A stretch of DNA of 64,000 nucleotides, taken from Letharia columbiana (taxonomy: Eukaryota; Ascomycota; Lecanoromycetes; Lecanorales; Parmeliaceae). Numbering within the stretch: the stretch's first letter is position 1; the number at the start of each line of letters is the position of its first letter. Location of the stretch: NCBI RefSeq assembly GCF_014066305.1, contig NW_023501060.1:372001-436000 (forward strand). The letters run 5' to 3'. Positions 53,415-64,000 of this stretch are shown here, piece after piece. Made by a program: the position numbers and the translations under genes. The notes beneath the pieces are model-generated. The model did not search any database, was not told the DNA's origin, and saw only the letters and a list, made by a program, of their open reading frames with translations.

Positions 53415-54276
53415 TGCACGATTCTGGGTATGAGGGTGTTGACCACATGACGTGATGCTTTCGAATGGAGTCTGTGCTGCAAGAGACAATTTCCTTGGGT
53501 CTGATTTAAGGGAAAGCGGATGCGAGGCCATGATTTTGGGGAGAGGATGGATAGGAAATGGGGATGAAATACAGAACAGACACAGAATAGATTGGATGAT
53601 TGCTGAATGAATCGTTGCTCTACTTCATATTACACAACTCACGTGAGCTTGCTTTGTGCCCACTCTACCATGGCAGAGAAATTAAGAGAAGCTCGGAGAA
53701 GACCGGCAGGATTCGGATTGTAGCCAGGAACCGACAGCCATTGGATCAACGATCAATTGTGTATTTGTAGTTCGGGAGCCTTGTAGCTTAGTACTGACGG
53801 GAGTCTGAAATGTATCATGGGGAATGTACCCCAGCCGTTGAGTATGGGGGCGTCCATGGAAGGAAAAAAAGGGGCGTCTGACCCCTGAAACGGTTGTCCG
53901 AGATGGTGGAGACTGAAGGCGTCATCTGCCAGCTGGGTCAAGTGACAGTTCATGCGTGTTGAATTGAAAGATGATGCTGATGTTAGACCAAAGTGTCATC
54001 TATATTCTGTTCAGAGGAAATACGTGTTGATACCTCGTAACTTATTAAATCCCCTGAATTGTTGACCAGTCGCGACTTCTCAAGCCTTCGTCATAGTCTT
54101 GCCAAGGCGGCAGTTTCCAAACAAGTTTTCTCTCTCACCACCCTCATCTCCATCCACAGTTAAGGCAAAGATCTCGTCAACACTTCACCTCCTAAAGGCT
54201 CTTCACTGCTTCATAACTACAAGTATTTCACAGTTTACTACCTCCTTCAAGCATTTCGTGTGGTTGACGACTAAAC
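53415..54276. other. Intergenic region
   Basis: No gene or repeat recognised. It should include the 3' end of the APSES gene transcript and the reticulon promoter. Confidence 0.45.
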
Positions 54277-55894
54277 ATGACTGACTCAGGACCTCCAAAG
54301 CTTGATCAAATTTCGCAAAGCTCCGGATTCAACGTTCCCACAATGTCCAGCATGAACGATTCAATGCAAGACACGAAGGGAAGCCTCTATGACAGTCAGG
54401 TAGAATTCACCCTTTCGCAGCCGGGGAATGTGGACTAATACCTCTGTGGCAGTATTCCGAGCTGCTCGCGTGACCCTGGCAAAACTTGTTGACAATCGAC
54501 CTAGATGCTCAATCTGCTGCCAACACGATCCAGAATCATCCTGCTACACAGAGTGTGAAAGATGCAATGGGCAACGGCCCCGTTGCGGACCATGTCAAGG
54601 ACCAGCATGCAAAGACTACGTCCGAATTCCGTAGTCTTGCTGACTCTCGCACCACTCCCGAGCAGTCTACGGCAAATGGGCAGCCGTTGACTCGTAAGTC
54701 GAATATCCTCATGAAACCTAAATATCGTTATAGATTCTGACAGCCTTGGCAGATTACCATTCGTTCTTCTACAATCTCCTAAGCGTATGTCAATGCCCTT
54801 CCCTTGTCGGCCGACCCAAAACCCTAAATAGCGTCTTTGAATACTCGATCATCGGCAGTCTGAGCCACTTCAAGGATAAGAGTTGTGGTGCACGGCAGGG
54901 GCAGAAGGCCACCACAGCATGTCAAATAAGGAATGGGAGCAAGAAGCTGATTCTTACTACAGTGGGAGAATCCCCGTGCAACGACGCTATCCTTTGTTTC
55001 GATTGTACTCTCCATCTTCGCAGCCCGGTACTTGCCCGCCCTACGCTGGTCGTTCAAGGCCTTGTGGATGGTACTTGGGAGTACGTTCTAATCATTCTAC
55101 AATGAGTCGATGCAGTAGCACTGACAGCAGTACAGTCACCGCCTCTGCTGAAATCGCTGGAAAGCTTGTCCTCTCCCAAGGCCTAGCTTCTTCCTTCCGA
55201 CCAAAGAAATACTACACAATTCCAAGGGAGGCTCTTGAGGCATCGCTGGAGGACATCGAGCAATTCATCAATTTCTTCGTCATTGAATTCCAACGTGTCC
55301 TCTTTGCCGAAAACGTCGTCCACACCGTTGCGGGCTTTGTCGCAGCTCTTCTCTCCTACTGGCTCATCAAGGTCGTTCCATTCTGGGGCCTGTCCCTCAT
55401 CGCCGTCTCATGCATCTACATGGGACCCTTGATCTACATGACGAACAAGGAGCTCATCGACCACCACGTCAAAAACGCGTCCGAGGTCGCTAACGCCCAA
55501 GCAAATCAGCTCAAGGATCTTGCTGGCCATCATACCGCTCGTGCTCACGAGACTGTCAAATCTTATGCCGGAGACTACAGCGCCAAAGCCCAGGAGTACA
55601 TGGGTAATGCTCGTGGCCGCTCCACTTCTCCTGAAGTCAATAGCTCCAAGCCTACGTCCGACGCACCAGTCAAATCTGAGCCGGGCAGCGACCTTAGCGC
55701 CTCCGACTTCCCCCATGCTCCCAAGCAGGTAAAGCTCTTCATGCCCCTTCGAGCTGTCTCAGTGCTCGGGTTTTTGCCCCCAAAAAGATATGCTGACTCG
55801 CAAAATGTAATAGGAGCCTACGTCTGGCGTCACTTCCCACCAGGAGCAATACAAGAACTCCCAATTTGGTGGACAGGCTGAGCCAGCCTACTAG
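54277..55894 (+). CDS. rtn1: Reticulon-domain ER membrane protein (Rtn1-like)
   Basis: Hairpin membrane protein that shapes tubular ER. A first exon starts at 54277 (MTDSGPPKLDQISQS..). The next clear coding stretch lies between about 54486 and 54693 (NHPATQSVKDAMGNGPVADHVKDQ). Firm exons follow: 54753-54784 (32 nt), 54963-55080, 55136-55728 and 55814-55894. The reticulon domain is YHSFFYNLLSWENPRATTLSFVSIVLSIFAARYLPALRWS, ITASAEIAGKLVLSQGLASSFRPKKYYTIPREALE, and INFFVIEFQRVLFAENVVHT, with the second hairpin GFVAALLSYWLIKVVPFWGLSLIAVS. An amphipathic helix region (ANAQANQLKDLAGHHTARAHETVKSYAGDYSAKAQEYM) and an acidic tail follow. The splice between exon 1 (ending near DSQ, about 54401) and exon 2 is not settled: acceptors near 54504 or 54557 both keep phase. 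Confidence 0.85.
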
Positions 55895-56655
55895 ATGGTG
55901 CCGTATTAATGGCAAGAGCAAGCGGTGCTGAGGGCACGCAAACAAGGGATGCAGCCATAAGTGTGGCGACTCGAAGTGGACACGAAGACCTCTAGACTGA
56001 TTTGAATTGCGGTAGCGATAAGGTATATGAGGATTATGCTGGGTTCTGACCCGGAAAGATGTACCAATGAGCGGTCTCTACTTGTACTTTAAATCTTTTA
56101 GAAATGCTTGTTTGTCGAAATTCGTCAGTGCGTACTCGCATATTGTGGTATCAACTAGCAAGTGAACACCTTACCATCGAAGCCCAGCCAGGTATTTTTG
56201 GACGACGAAGCTATAAGACATTGGTAATGTCTGAAGAAGTGTTTTCTCACAATGTTTACATCGATTCTCCCACAAAGCAACATAAGAGGCGACAATCCAT
56301 ATGTTTGGACGACACTGCCACGTGCATTCAACAGCCACTTCTGACGAGCATTACCAGCGTGACAAAGCTGATGAGATGCATTAGATTCACCTCCCTACGC
56401 AATCGTGAGCCATCCAGCAGCCACTCCTCAAGCGAAGGTTATGAATCGAGTGATCATTCAAGAGTAGGCTATAATCACGTAAGTACCACCACTCTCGCAG
56501 ATTGAGTCCAAGACTCACAAAATGCTGCTAATTAGCTGCGCAGGTCTTCACTCCCATAATCGTAGAGAAACTTCTATCACCCACTCCAGTCTAAGGACGT
56601 TCCTGCCTTTGGTCGAGTATTAGTCGAGCATTGAATCAGCCCATAGTCAGATCGT
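55895..56655. other. Intergenic region with one unsupported ORF
   Basis: A 133-codon plus frame at 56104-56505 (ending HSSSEGYESSDHSRVGYNHVS..) has a somewhat protein-like Ser-rich end but no recognised motif. Nothing else is seen. Confidence 0.35.
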
Positions 56656-57919
56656 TCATAGAAGCCTCTTGTCAATGACCTCCAAAGCACCATTCATCCC
56701 ATTCTCAGCCGTTGTGAAACACTCGTTCAGATCAGCTAAATGGTCTGTGATATACTGGAGCTGGAGCTCGCCGTCGAGCTCCCAGCGTCGACGAAGGGTC
56801 TCTCGGTCCACATCAAGGGCATGAGCACTAGCACGCGATCTTCGCCAACAACCCGAGGCTTTCACGGTGGATGTCTTGCTCTCGCGAAGGGCGGAGGTTC
56901 TTGCGGCGTTTCTGAGAGTTCTTGGAGCCAGTGCCACAATTTGTGATATCTGCAAGGGCTGGTCGCGAGGATAGACGACGACTAGGGATGAACTTGATAG
57001 TAGGGTTTTCATCCTGAGTAAGGTCGATGACATTGGGTGTAGCGGGTGGTTCGATTTTTGCTCGCTTTGGTGACGAGGAGAGGAGGTCAATGACATCCGC
57101 GTTCCGTTTATTCGATGCACGAGGTCCCAAGGCAACGTTGTTTGTGCCTGTGGCGGGCGTGCGTGCCGAACGAGTGGTTGAGTTGATATTCTTGATGAGT
57201 TCCTTGGCACTCACAACAAAAGCTGGTACCGAAGGGGTTCTGACGACGTCTCGGTAGGCTTGGGTGACTCCTTTCCGTTCTCTCATGAGGTCAGCTTTCC
57301 AATGATCGGGATAGATATCGGATCTAAAAGCCGCAGGTCCCGTCCAGCGATCGGGGTAAGAGACTGGTGTATCGACAGCACGGACGGCATCAATGAGGCC
57401 TTTGAGCTTGGGCCTATGGATTTTTCCGAGTCAGCCTTTGTTCTTCAAGGGCGGGCCAAAGCAAGAAATCGGAGCAACGTGACAGCTTCAGGGGGCATGA
57501 AGAGCCTTTGGCTTCCAGAACGTGTCTGATCGCCCGTAAAGTGGTCCGAAACACATACCAATTGCTGCAATCAAATCCCGCTCTGGCTGCGGCCTCAGCG
57601 ATTGGAGCATCAGATAGCTTCAAGTTGGAGTCTATAGCTGGGTAAGTGGAGTGCTGTAGTGAGAGAGAAAGCCTTACTTACGACGAATCTGGAGGTATTG
57701 ATTGCCAGGTCCTGTGACTAGATGGGCGGACAAACACTGGTCTTGAGACAAAGGACAGCCTCCATTATTGAATGCGTAGCACGCGAACATTGATGGCGGC
57801 GATAGGGCACCTTTTATAGTATGGCTGTATCTGCATTGGTGATCCAGGCAACCAGCGGGGTCAAGTAACCAATGCCGGCATGTCACCCTGGCCTCTGCCC
57901 TCGACTGGAAGACAATCAT
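56656..57919 (-). CDS. CCCH zinc-finger protein with two SUMO-interaction-like motifs
   Basis: Probable nuclear RNA- or DNA-associated protein. Exons 57919-57682, 57631-57559 and 57413 onward join in phase (..QYLQIR-HSNLKLSDAPIAEAAARAGFDCSNW-PKLKGLIDAVRAV). Exon 1 encodes two Cys/His clusters: CRHWLLDPAGCLDHQCRYSH and CYAFNNGGCPLSQDQCLSAH, consistent with CCCH fingers. Exon 3 contains a basic stretch flanked by VIDLLSSSP (57094-57080) and VIDLTQDE (57031-57017), the shape of SUMO-interacting motifs. The frame of exon 3 ends at 56828, but a different frame continues with convincing sequence to 56656 (ALDVDRETLRRRWELDGELQLQYITDHLADLNECF). Either an unrecognised intron or a frameshift lies near 56870. 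Start at 57919 is tentative; an upstream exon is possible. Confidence 0.6.
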
Positions 57920-58433
57920 CCGTCCTGAAGTCACGACTGCGGGTACCAGGCAATTAAAAGGGGTTGATGACTGTTATATTTATCCCGAACAGAACGCCAA
58001 CAATGGTATGGGTCTTGAGAGTGATGTCAATGGAAGAAATGGTGATTATCAACAGATAGCTGAAAGATGTCATTGGCGGGTCGTCTAGTGTAGCGAGAAG
58101 GCAGATGAAGTGTATGGAGCCTCTGAAGATGATGTTTGGAGAGTGATACCGATGGCAAGAGATGTTGATGTTGAGCAAGTGGAGCAGGTGATACTTAGGC
58201 ACACGCTAAGGAGACCCGACGCGTTGAATTCAACAATGTTCGAGATATTTACCTGCAGCAGTCTTAACTTTCACGTGGGCTCGATTGCAAGATGAGGCAT
58301 CTTTCTAGACTAGCCTCGTTCATCGTGCCTTCCTCGACTCCTTCTATTTGCACATGAACGTCCCACACATGCCACGCAACTTCAATTGACTACAGTCAAA
58401 GCAATCCTCTCTGCACATAGCTTGGGCCAATTC
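57920..58433. other. Intergenic region
   Basis: No gene recognised; the CCCH gene promoter, and possibly a first exon, lie on the left side. Confidence 0.4.
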
Positions 58434-59994
58434 TCAATAGCTCCTTGGAAGTCCTAACACCTTCTCACCGATATAATTCATGATCATTTCCTGTATGTCG
58501 TCAGCAAGTAATTCTCCATTGGGGTAGCCATGTTCGTTACTTACTCTGCTCACAGGTGCGATACGAGGAACGAAACATTCTCTCATGTACCTCTCGACGT
58601 GATATTCTTGCGCATATCCCATGCCACCATGAGCGAGTACCTGCCACAATTCAATCTCTGGTTCCCGAGTCTCAGAAATTGAAAGGGCTTACGGATCTTT
58701 CACAGGCAGTGAACGCAGCTTCGGCAGCAAGATATTTGGCAGAATTGCAAGCTACGCCTACTGCATGAGGCGTCACATAGGGATCCTTGCCGCTCGAGTC
58801 ATACACCCTGGCTGCATGGTACGTTGCAAGCTTGGCAGCTTCGAGGTTCATGTAAGCCGCGGCAAGAGGATGCTGGATGCCTTGATTCTGGCCGATGGGT
58901 CTCCCAAAGACTACACGCTCTCGTGCATACTTCGAAGCCTTCTCCAATGCGGCGTAGCCCAGGCCCAATGCCTCTCCAGCGAGTAAACAGCGCTCAGCAT
59001 TCATCCCGTGGAGAACCTAGCAGTGGTCAGTCTCCATACATCCCTCACTAATCTAGACCTTCTTCTCACAATCTTGAAGCCTTGCCCTTCTTCGCCTATC
59101 AGAGTATCTGCTGGGACTCGGTAGTTGTCAAAGAACACTTCGTTAGCATCAACAGCTCTGCCTCCCATCTTCTTGATCCTCTTCAGTTCAAGCCCAGGAG
59201 CATGTCTATCGAAATCAATGAAAAACAAAGACAGGCCCTCCGATGGCTTCTTAAGTTCTTGCAGAGGTTCCGTACGAGCCAACAATATCATCTTTGATGC
59301 AACTTGGGCGGATGAAATCCATATCTTCTGGCCCGAAATATTGTAAGAGTCCCCGTCACGAACCGCTAGGGTCTTCAACTTCAGGGTTTCTAGCCCAGTA
59401 CTGATCACACCTAGCGTAAGTCATTGCCGACTGCGGAGACGTTGTCTATTTGTCTCCTGACCTTGGCTCCGTCACCCCAAAGCATGCTTTCCACTCACCA
59501 CTGATCAACCTAGGCAGCATACTCTTTCGTTGATCCTCTTTGGCGAATTTGGCAACCGGTTGTGTGGCATATACATTTGCATGGATTGACTGAGCTCCTG
59601 CTATGCCGGCACCGCTTTGTGAGATGGTCTGAAGCATCATTGTGGCTTCAGATATACCAAGTCCAGCACCGCCGAGATCCTCAGGCAATGCGATTCCAAT
59701 CCAGCCATCTTGTGCAAGAGCTGCATGGAGTTCATGTGGATACACGCCAGATTCATCATGTCCCGCCCAGTACTCGTCTGGAAATTTGGAGCAGATCTTG
59801 GCAACAGCTTCTCGAACATCTAGCTGTTCTTGCGAAAAGCCTGTGAGCTCCATGATCCTGTGCGGGTTACTAGTAGAGAAAGCGCGGGACAGATTTACGG
59901 GCAGCGAACGGTGCCCTGGGAGCCTACTTGGCGGAAGGCATTTCGACGGCAAGTGAAGGAGCTTCCTCGCAAATCGAGGCATCTTGTTCGACAT
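58434..59994 (-). CDS. Acyl-CoA dehydrogenase, probably mitochondrial
   Basis: FAD enzyme introducing a 2,3 double bond into an acyl-CoA, in fatty-acid or branched-chain amino-acid breakdown; chain specificity is unknown. Exons 59994-59462, 59400-59070, 59016-58693, 58640-58545 and 58490-58434 keep phase; 446 residues. The first 40 residues are basic and Ser/Leu-rich without acids (PRFARKLLHLPSKCLPPSRLPGHRS), a likely mitochondrial presequence. FSQEQLDVREAVAKI, GWIGIALPEDLGGAGLGISEA, ACFGVTEPSTGLETLKLKT, SGQKIWISSAQ and KMGGRAVDANEVFFDNYRVPAD form the N-terminal and FAD parts. ARERVVFGRPIGQNQGIQHPLA and LAHGGMGYAQEYHVERYMRE form the C-terminal helices. The C-terminus (RSY) is not a peroxisomal signal. 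It is divergent from the INCENP gene, 380 bp apart. Confidence 0.92.
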
Positions 59995-60374
59995 CGATAG
60001 ATGAAAGCCAGGCTAAGCGATTCATGCCACATATGGCACGTCACCGTGAATGAGGCCTGTTGGTTGTAAAGAAGAAATGTAGCTAGTCAATGGAAAGAGA
60101 TGTTGCGAATTGAGCGGAGAGGAAGAAGAAAAGCGAATCATGTGACTTCGAGCGTAGGGCTGATTAGCGCGGTGTAGATCAAAACAAACCGCAGCGGAGA
60201 ACCTGAACCTCATACTAACGATTCGCCATAACAGCAACACGGCTTTGCGATTGCTTCCGTAGCAGTGCGCTCGGCTGATGTTTGCATCATACTAAACTGC
60301 ATCTTCATGACAGCGGCGCACCCAGCGAGATAGCAATTCCACTCCCTCTTTGCTCGCTCAACACCAAATTCATC
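59995..60374. promoter_or_regulatory. Divergent promoter region ACAD / INCENP
   Basis: 380 bp between start codons of oppositely oriented genes; both promoters must lie here. No specific site assigned. Confidence 0.45.
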
Positions 60375-63300
60375 ATGGCAGCAGTCCGTTCCCGAGCGCA
60401 GCAGATAGGATCTCAACAATGGATCAATGATGAAAATGATCAGGTCACTCAATTTTGTACCCAAGAAGCAGAAGACTTCACGTTCTCAGCTCGCAATGAG
60501 GTCGAATGGCTCAACGAGCATATGGCGGAGATTTTCAGCAAGAATGAAGTGTACGAATGACAGTCTGGGAAGATGTTGGACTCGCTGATCGCGAACAGAA
60601 ACGTTACGGAGATCTTCAAAACTCCGGGCAAATTACGCGGCAAGACTCCACGAACAGCGAGGAAGCGAAATCCGTTGGAGGTTCGAGAGGTGAGTATCTG
60701 AAGGGCCCAGCTACCAACGAGTACTAAAATCTCTTGCAGCCTTTGACTGACATTTTCCTGACCAACGCGCAGCGGGCTAACAACCCTTCTCATCAGGCCA
60801 GCCCCACGAGGGCTGCTCCTACATTCCAAGTTGCTGAAGAACCCATCATACTTGTCGAAATTGAGAAGGAAACGAAGGCGAACGCAGACTCGGGCTATCA
60901 TGGACTTCCAGAAGATGACATGGATACTGATCAGGGTTTGGCAGTAGTGCCATCATCAGCTGAGACCCACGATACGCTGGAAGAGTTCCCTCCAAAGTCA
61001 CCCTTGCGAGGACATCCAAACGTGGCAAACCAGTCGGAGCGTCACAGCACCACGGAGAGGTCCTTTCATTCAGCGAAAGAGGAAATTTCAAAGGTTGATG
61101 TCACCATCGCAAGCCCACAAAAGAATGAACCTCCAGTTGCAGACGTCGAAGATCCCGCGGAACCTACCAAAGCACCTTCGCCTGGACTCGCGCCTGTTCC
61201 AGACCATGTCTCAGATGATGTGATGGAAACTGATAATTTGGACAAAGATCTGGATGAGGATCTCGTTGTGGATGAGTCGCGGTCGCCATCTCAAGGATCG
61301 AGCCCTGCTAGACCTCTCGTCCGCAAGAGTAGCCTCACTTTCGCGGCTTTGCCCGCGCGTGAACCCTTGACAACGAAAAAAAGCATAGGGGCAAGGGCTT
61401 CTGGAACTAGCCACTTGGACCAGTCAAAGACGCGTGGTAGCTTCCTTGGGAGATTCACTGGTGGGAAATCTCTCGGCGGCTCAAGGCAGCCCGAGCCTGA
61501 TCATGAAGATGAGATCAACGATGACATGGATGTTGATAAGGAGAAGCCGGCACTCAATCGCGAAGAGTCGGATGGAGAGTCTAAGATGGCTCAGCTCCAC
61601 AACAAATCCTCTACACAGCGGCTCCACGATAGAATCAACATGCTCGGAAAGTCACAACCTGCTCGACCAACGAAATCAATCCCCGCAGCAGCAGCTGTGA
61701 CAACTCTCAACTACCCAGAGCTACCAAACCCAGAGCCACAAACAGAGATGGTTCAGCAGACTTCGTTTCTCCCTTTGAAGACAGTGACTGCCCCAGTATC
61801 TAACGATGAAGATGACGATGACTGGATCCAGCCACCTCAGGTACAGCCAAGTGCTTTGAACCGACCCCAGCTATCCAAAAGTATTTCCGTAGATGTCATG
61901 GAGGACATCAGGGGAAAACAAACTATTGGTGGCCAAGATTTTGGTCATAGTCGAAATGATGAGCCAGCTACAAAAGCGCCGTCTCCGTTACGCCATGCTC
62001 AGGCGCAGAGAACTCGAAGTAGTGGACAATGGCTCTCGAGGGCAGCCACGGTTTCCCAATCTACACCCCTAGCGGAAGCTACTGAAGGGGCTGCTACAAA
62101 AGCTGTACGTGCAACCACAGCATCGGGATGGAATGGTTCAACGCCTACAGACCAGTCAACGACTCCGCTTGGCAGCCCATCTTCGAGACGGTATGTTGAT
62201 GGACCCTTGAGCGCTTCCAAGTCGAAATTGCAATCAATCATGAAGACTGCTCGAGGCTTATTCTCAAGTAGTGCCGGTGTGTCCGCGCAAGCTAGGATGG
62301 AGACCCTTTCGCCCCTTTCGACACGCACTCACGGCGTTACACACGCGCCATCATTCAGTAATGTTTTGAGAAGCAAGTCTCCGAAAGGCTGTTTGAACAA
62401 CTCAGTGAGTAACACCGATGTTCGGAAGACTCGAAGCTCCACGGAGAAGGAGGAAAGAAGGAAGGAGTCAGAAGCAAGGGAACGCCGACGAACTGAAGAA
62501 GAGCTTGAAAAAGCCAGAGAAAATGAGGGTCCAGAACTTGTGACGCAGAAGCTTGTGCAGCCGCAAGGCCCTCAGGTAGAAGCGAAGACCAAGCCAACAA
62601 GGCAGAGCCCAAGGAAAACGCAAACTCACGAAAGTCCTAAAGCCCAACCGGATGTTGTTGAGGACGACTTACCATCTCAACTAATGGGTCCACCAGCGTC
62701 GCATGCCCCAACGCAACAGTCACAGTTGCAAAAGCCCAGCAATGTGAGAAGACCCATTAAGCCTGCCAAAGAGACAGCTCCCAAGCCAAAGCCACAACCT
62801 GTGGCTATTCGTGTTGGCACGCTCTCGCAGAGGATCCCGCTTAGTAACGCCGCGCTCTCATCAAGTCTGCAGGAGTCCTTGCCCCAATCACAGCCAAAGC
62901 AGCCAGCAGTCGGGAGGATGCCTAGCAACGCTTCACTTCAGACCTCAGCTTCTAACAGTAGCCTCAAGAGCTCTGCGACATCCGCGGCACCTAAGCCCAA
63001 AGCTCTACTCGCAGCAGAGCGGAAGAAAGAACAGGTGTGTCTCCGCGAGGCCAGATGAATTATCGCATGCTAATTCTGAAGCAGGATGAGAGGGAGGCAC
63101 AACGCAAGCTTGATCAGAAACGTGAAATAGAACGTAAAAGGGCTGTTCAGCAAGAGGAAGCGAGACGACAAGAGCAGCAACAACGTGAGGAAGCAGAGAG
63201 GCAGCGTGAACGAGAGCGTGCTGCGGCTGCTGAGGACCCTAAGAAAATCGCACAGAAGCAAGCAATTGAGAAGAGAAGGATGGAGCTGAACAAGAAAGAG

Positions 63301-64000
63301 CAACAGCAACGGGTGCCGCAGAGGCCTGCAATGGATCAGGTACGCCGACTCTGACGTTGATTTAATTTAGCAATGGCTGATTTTGAAGGCACCTATCTCA
63401 CAGTACGCACATGCTACCTCGGCAAATCGTCCGGATATGGGTGGCGCCAGGCCTCCATCAAGGCTGCATAACGCGCCGCCTCATCCAAGCTTTCCTAATG
63501 CTCATCCTCAGAATCCAGCGAAACCAGCCAACAAACGAGTCTTCAACCCTGACACCGATGACGAGCCTCCTCGACAGGTTCGCCCGCAAGGTGGTCCTTC
63601 ATATCAACAAAACGACGGTAAACGGCGGAGGACAGAAGACGAAGAATTGCAGGAAATCAGAGTTCGACCGACAATGGCGCCTCCCATCCGCCAATCAGGG
63701 ATTCGCAAGGATGGTCATAAGGCGTCAATATTCGGCAGCAATTACACAACAGCACCACCGCCTGCGCCTCACCATCATAATGCACCATCTCTGCTCAAGA
63801 CGACCACAGCAAGCCAAGCGTACCAACAGCACGCCCATCAAAACCAAATGTCACGACCAGGCCACCATCCTGACATAGCCAAATACACCAACGGCAAAAT
63901 CCCCTTCGCCGAGGCCCCCAACCCCCCACAAGCAAATCACAAGACCCCACTTCCCTCCAAACTCGCTCCCCCACCAGCCAAAGCCTCCCCTCATTATCAG
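60375..64000 (+). CDS. INCENP: INCENP/Sli15-like chromosomal passenger protein (3' end outside window)
   Basis: Scaffold that binds and activates Aurora kinase at centromeres and the spindle midzone. Exons 60375-60550, 60599-60689, 60740-63034, 63085-63339 and 63389->64000 keep phase. The N-terminus (FSARNEVEWLNEHMAEIFSKNEV, then NVTEIFKTPGKLRGKTPRTARKRNPLEVREPLTDIF) is the survivin/borealin-binding region conserved in fungi. A long disordered, Ser/Pro-rich middle contains SP/TP sites, likely CDK targets. A highly charged single-alpha-helix segment (EREAQRKLDQKREIERKRA.., RQEQQQREEAERQRERER) is encoded at about 63085-63330. The last exon (ANKRVFNPDTDDEPP.., then ..IAKYTNGKIPFAEAPNP) leads towards the Aurora-binding IN-box, which must lie beyond 64000. 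Apart from the cut, no defect is seen. Confidence 0.85.

Noticed and set aside
1..64000. CRISPR arrays, rRNA genes or prokaryotic operon signals
   Set aside because: No regularly spaced direct repeats or rRNA motifs were seen, and gene structure is clearly eukaryotic.

Overview
The window is from a filamentous ascomycete (Pezizomycotina). Most genes carry short GT-AG spliceosomal introns with CTAAC/CTGAC-type branch sites. The gene content is typically fungal: an APSES regulator, a STAND/NLR protein with a HeLo-type N-terminus, an MFS drug:H+ antiporter-like transporter, an NCS-1 calcium sensor and a GPI-anchored secreted protein. An AT-only island resembles RIP-mutated repeat DNA. The intron features lean towards Dothideomycetes, but class is an inference. 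Coordinates of spliced genes were worked out by hand from splice motifs, reading phase and family conservation.

Left part (1-21.5 kb) is the accessory-looking part. It holds the 3' truncated end of an E2 ubiquitin-conjugating enzyme, a small ORF broken by two frameshifts, a GPI-anchored secreted protein, and a membrane protein that stops early beside an AT-rich island (about 6.3-6.7 kb). Next comes a bifunctional purine enzyme gene (GARS-AIRS, ADE5,7 type) with 11 introns, many unusually long and several sharing sequence with each other. It is followed by a palindromic MITE-like element, a relic of an NLR gene, a GH20 beta-N-acetylhexosaminidase, an apparently intact NLR without visible repeat domain, about 2 kb without genes, and a long decayed gene with several frameshifts and an in-frame stop.

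Right part (22-64 kb) is mostly conserved housekeeping DNA. In order: Lcp5/neuroguidin (ribosome biogenesis), Thp1/PCID2-like PCI protein (mRNA export), an FAD monooxygenase, an NTF2/SigF-like protein, a TM9/EMP70 nonaspanin, NCS-1, Mediator subunit 4, a zinc-independent MDR oxidoreductase, a TBC RabGAP, an MFS transporter, DNA topoisomerase II, an Xbp1-like APSES factor, a reticulon, a CCCH zinc-finger protein with two SUMO-interaction-like motifs, an acyl-CoA dehydrogenase, and the N-terminal part of the chromosomal passenger protein INCENP/Sli15, cut by the window end. These genes do not form one pathway. TOP2 and INCENP both serve chromosome segregation, and Lcp5, Thp1 and Med4 serve gene expression, but their proximity looks like ordinary fungal gene packing.

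The most notable signal is the set of related sequences inside introns. Two neighbouring introns of the purine gene share an ungapped 68-bp block at about 74% identity. Other introns of that gene and one intron of the MFS gene share exact 11-15-mers or near-identical 18-19-mers, and intron 1 carries a perfect 12-bp inverted repeat. This is what introner-like elements (mobile, intron-generating sequences described in some Dothideomycetes) would be expected to leave. The second theme is gene decay, confined to the left part.
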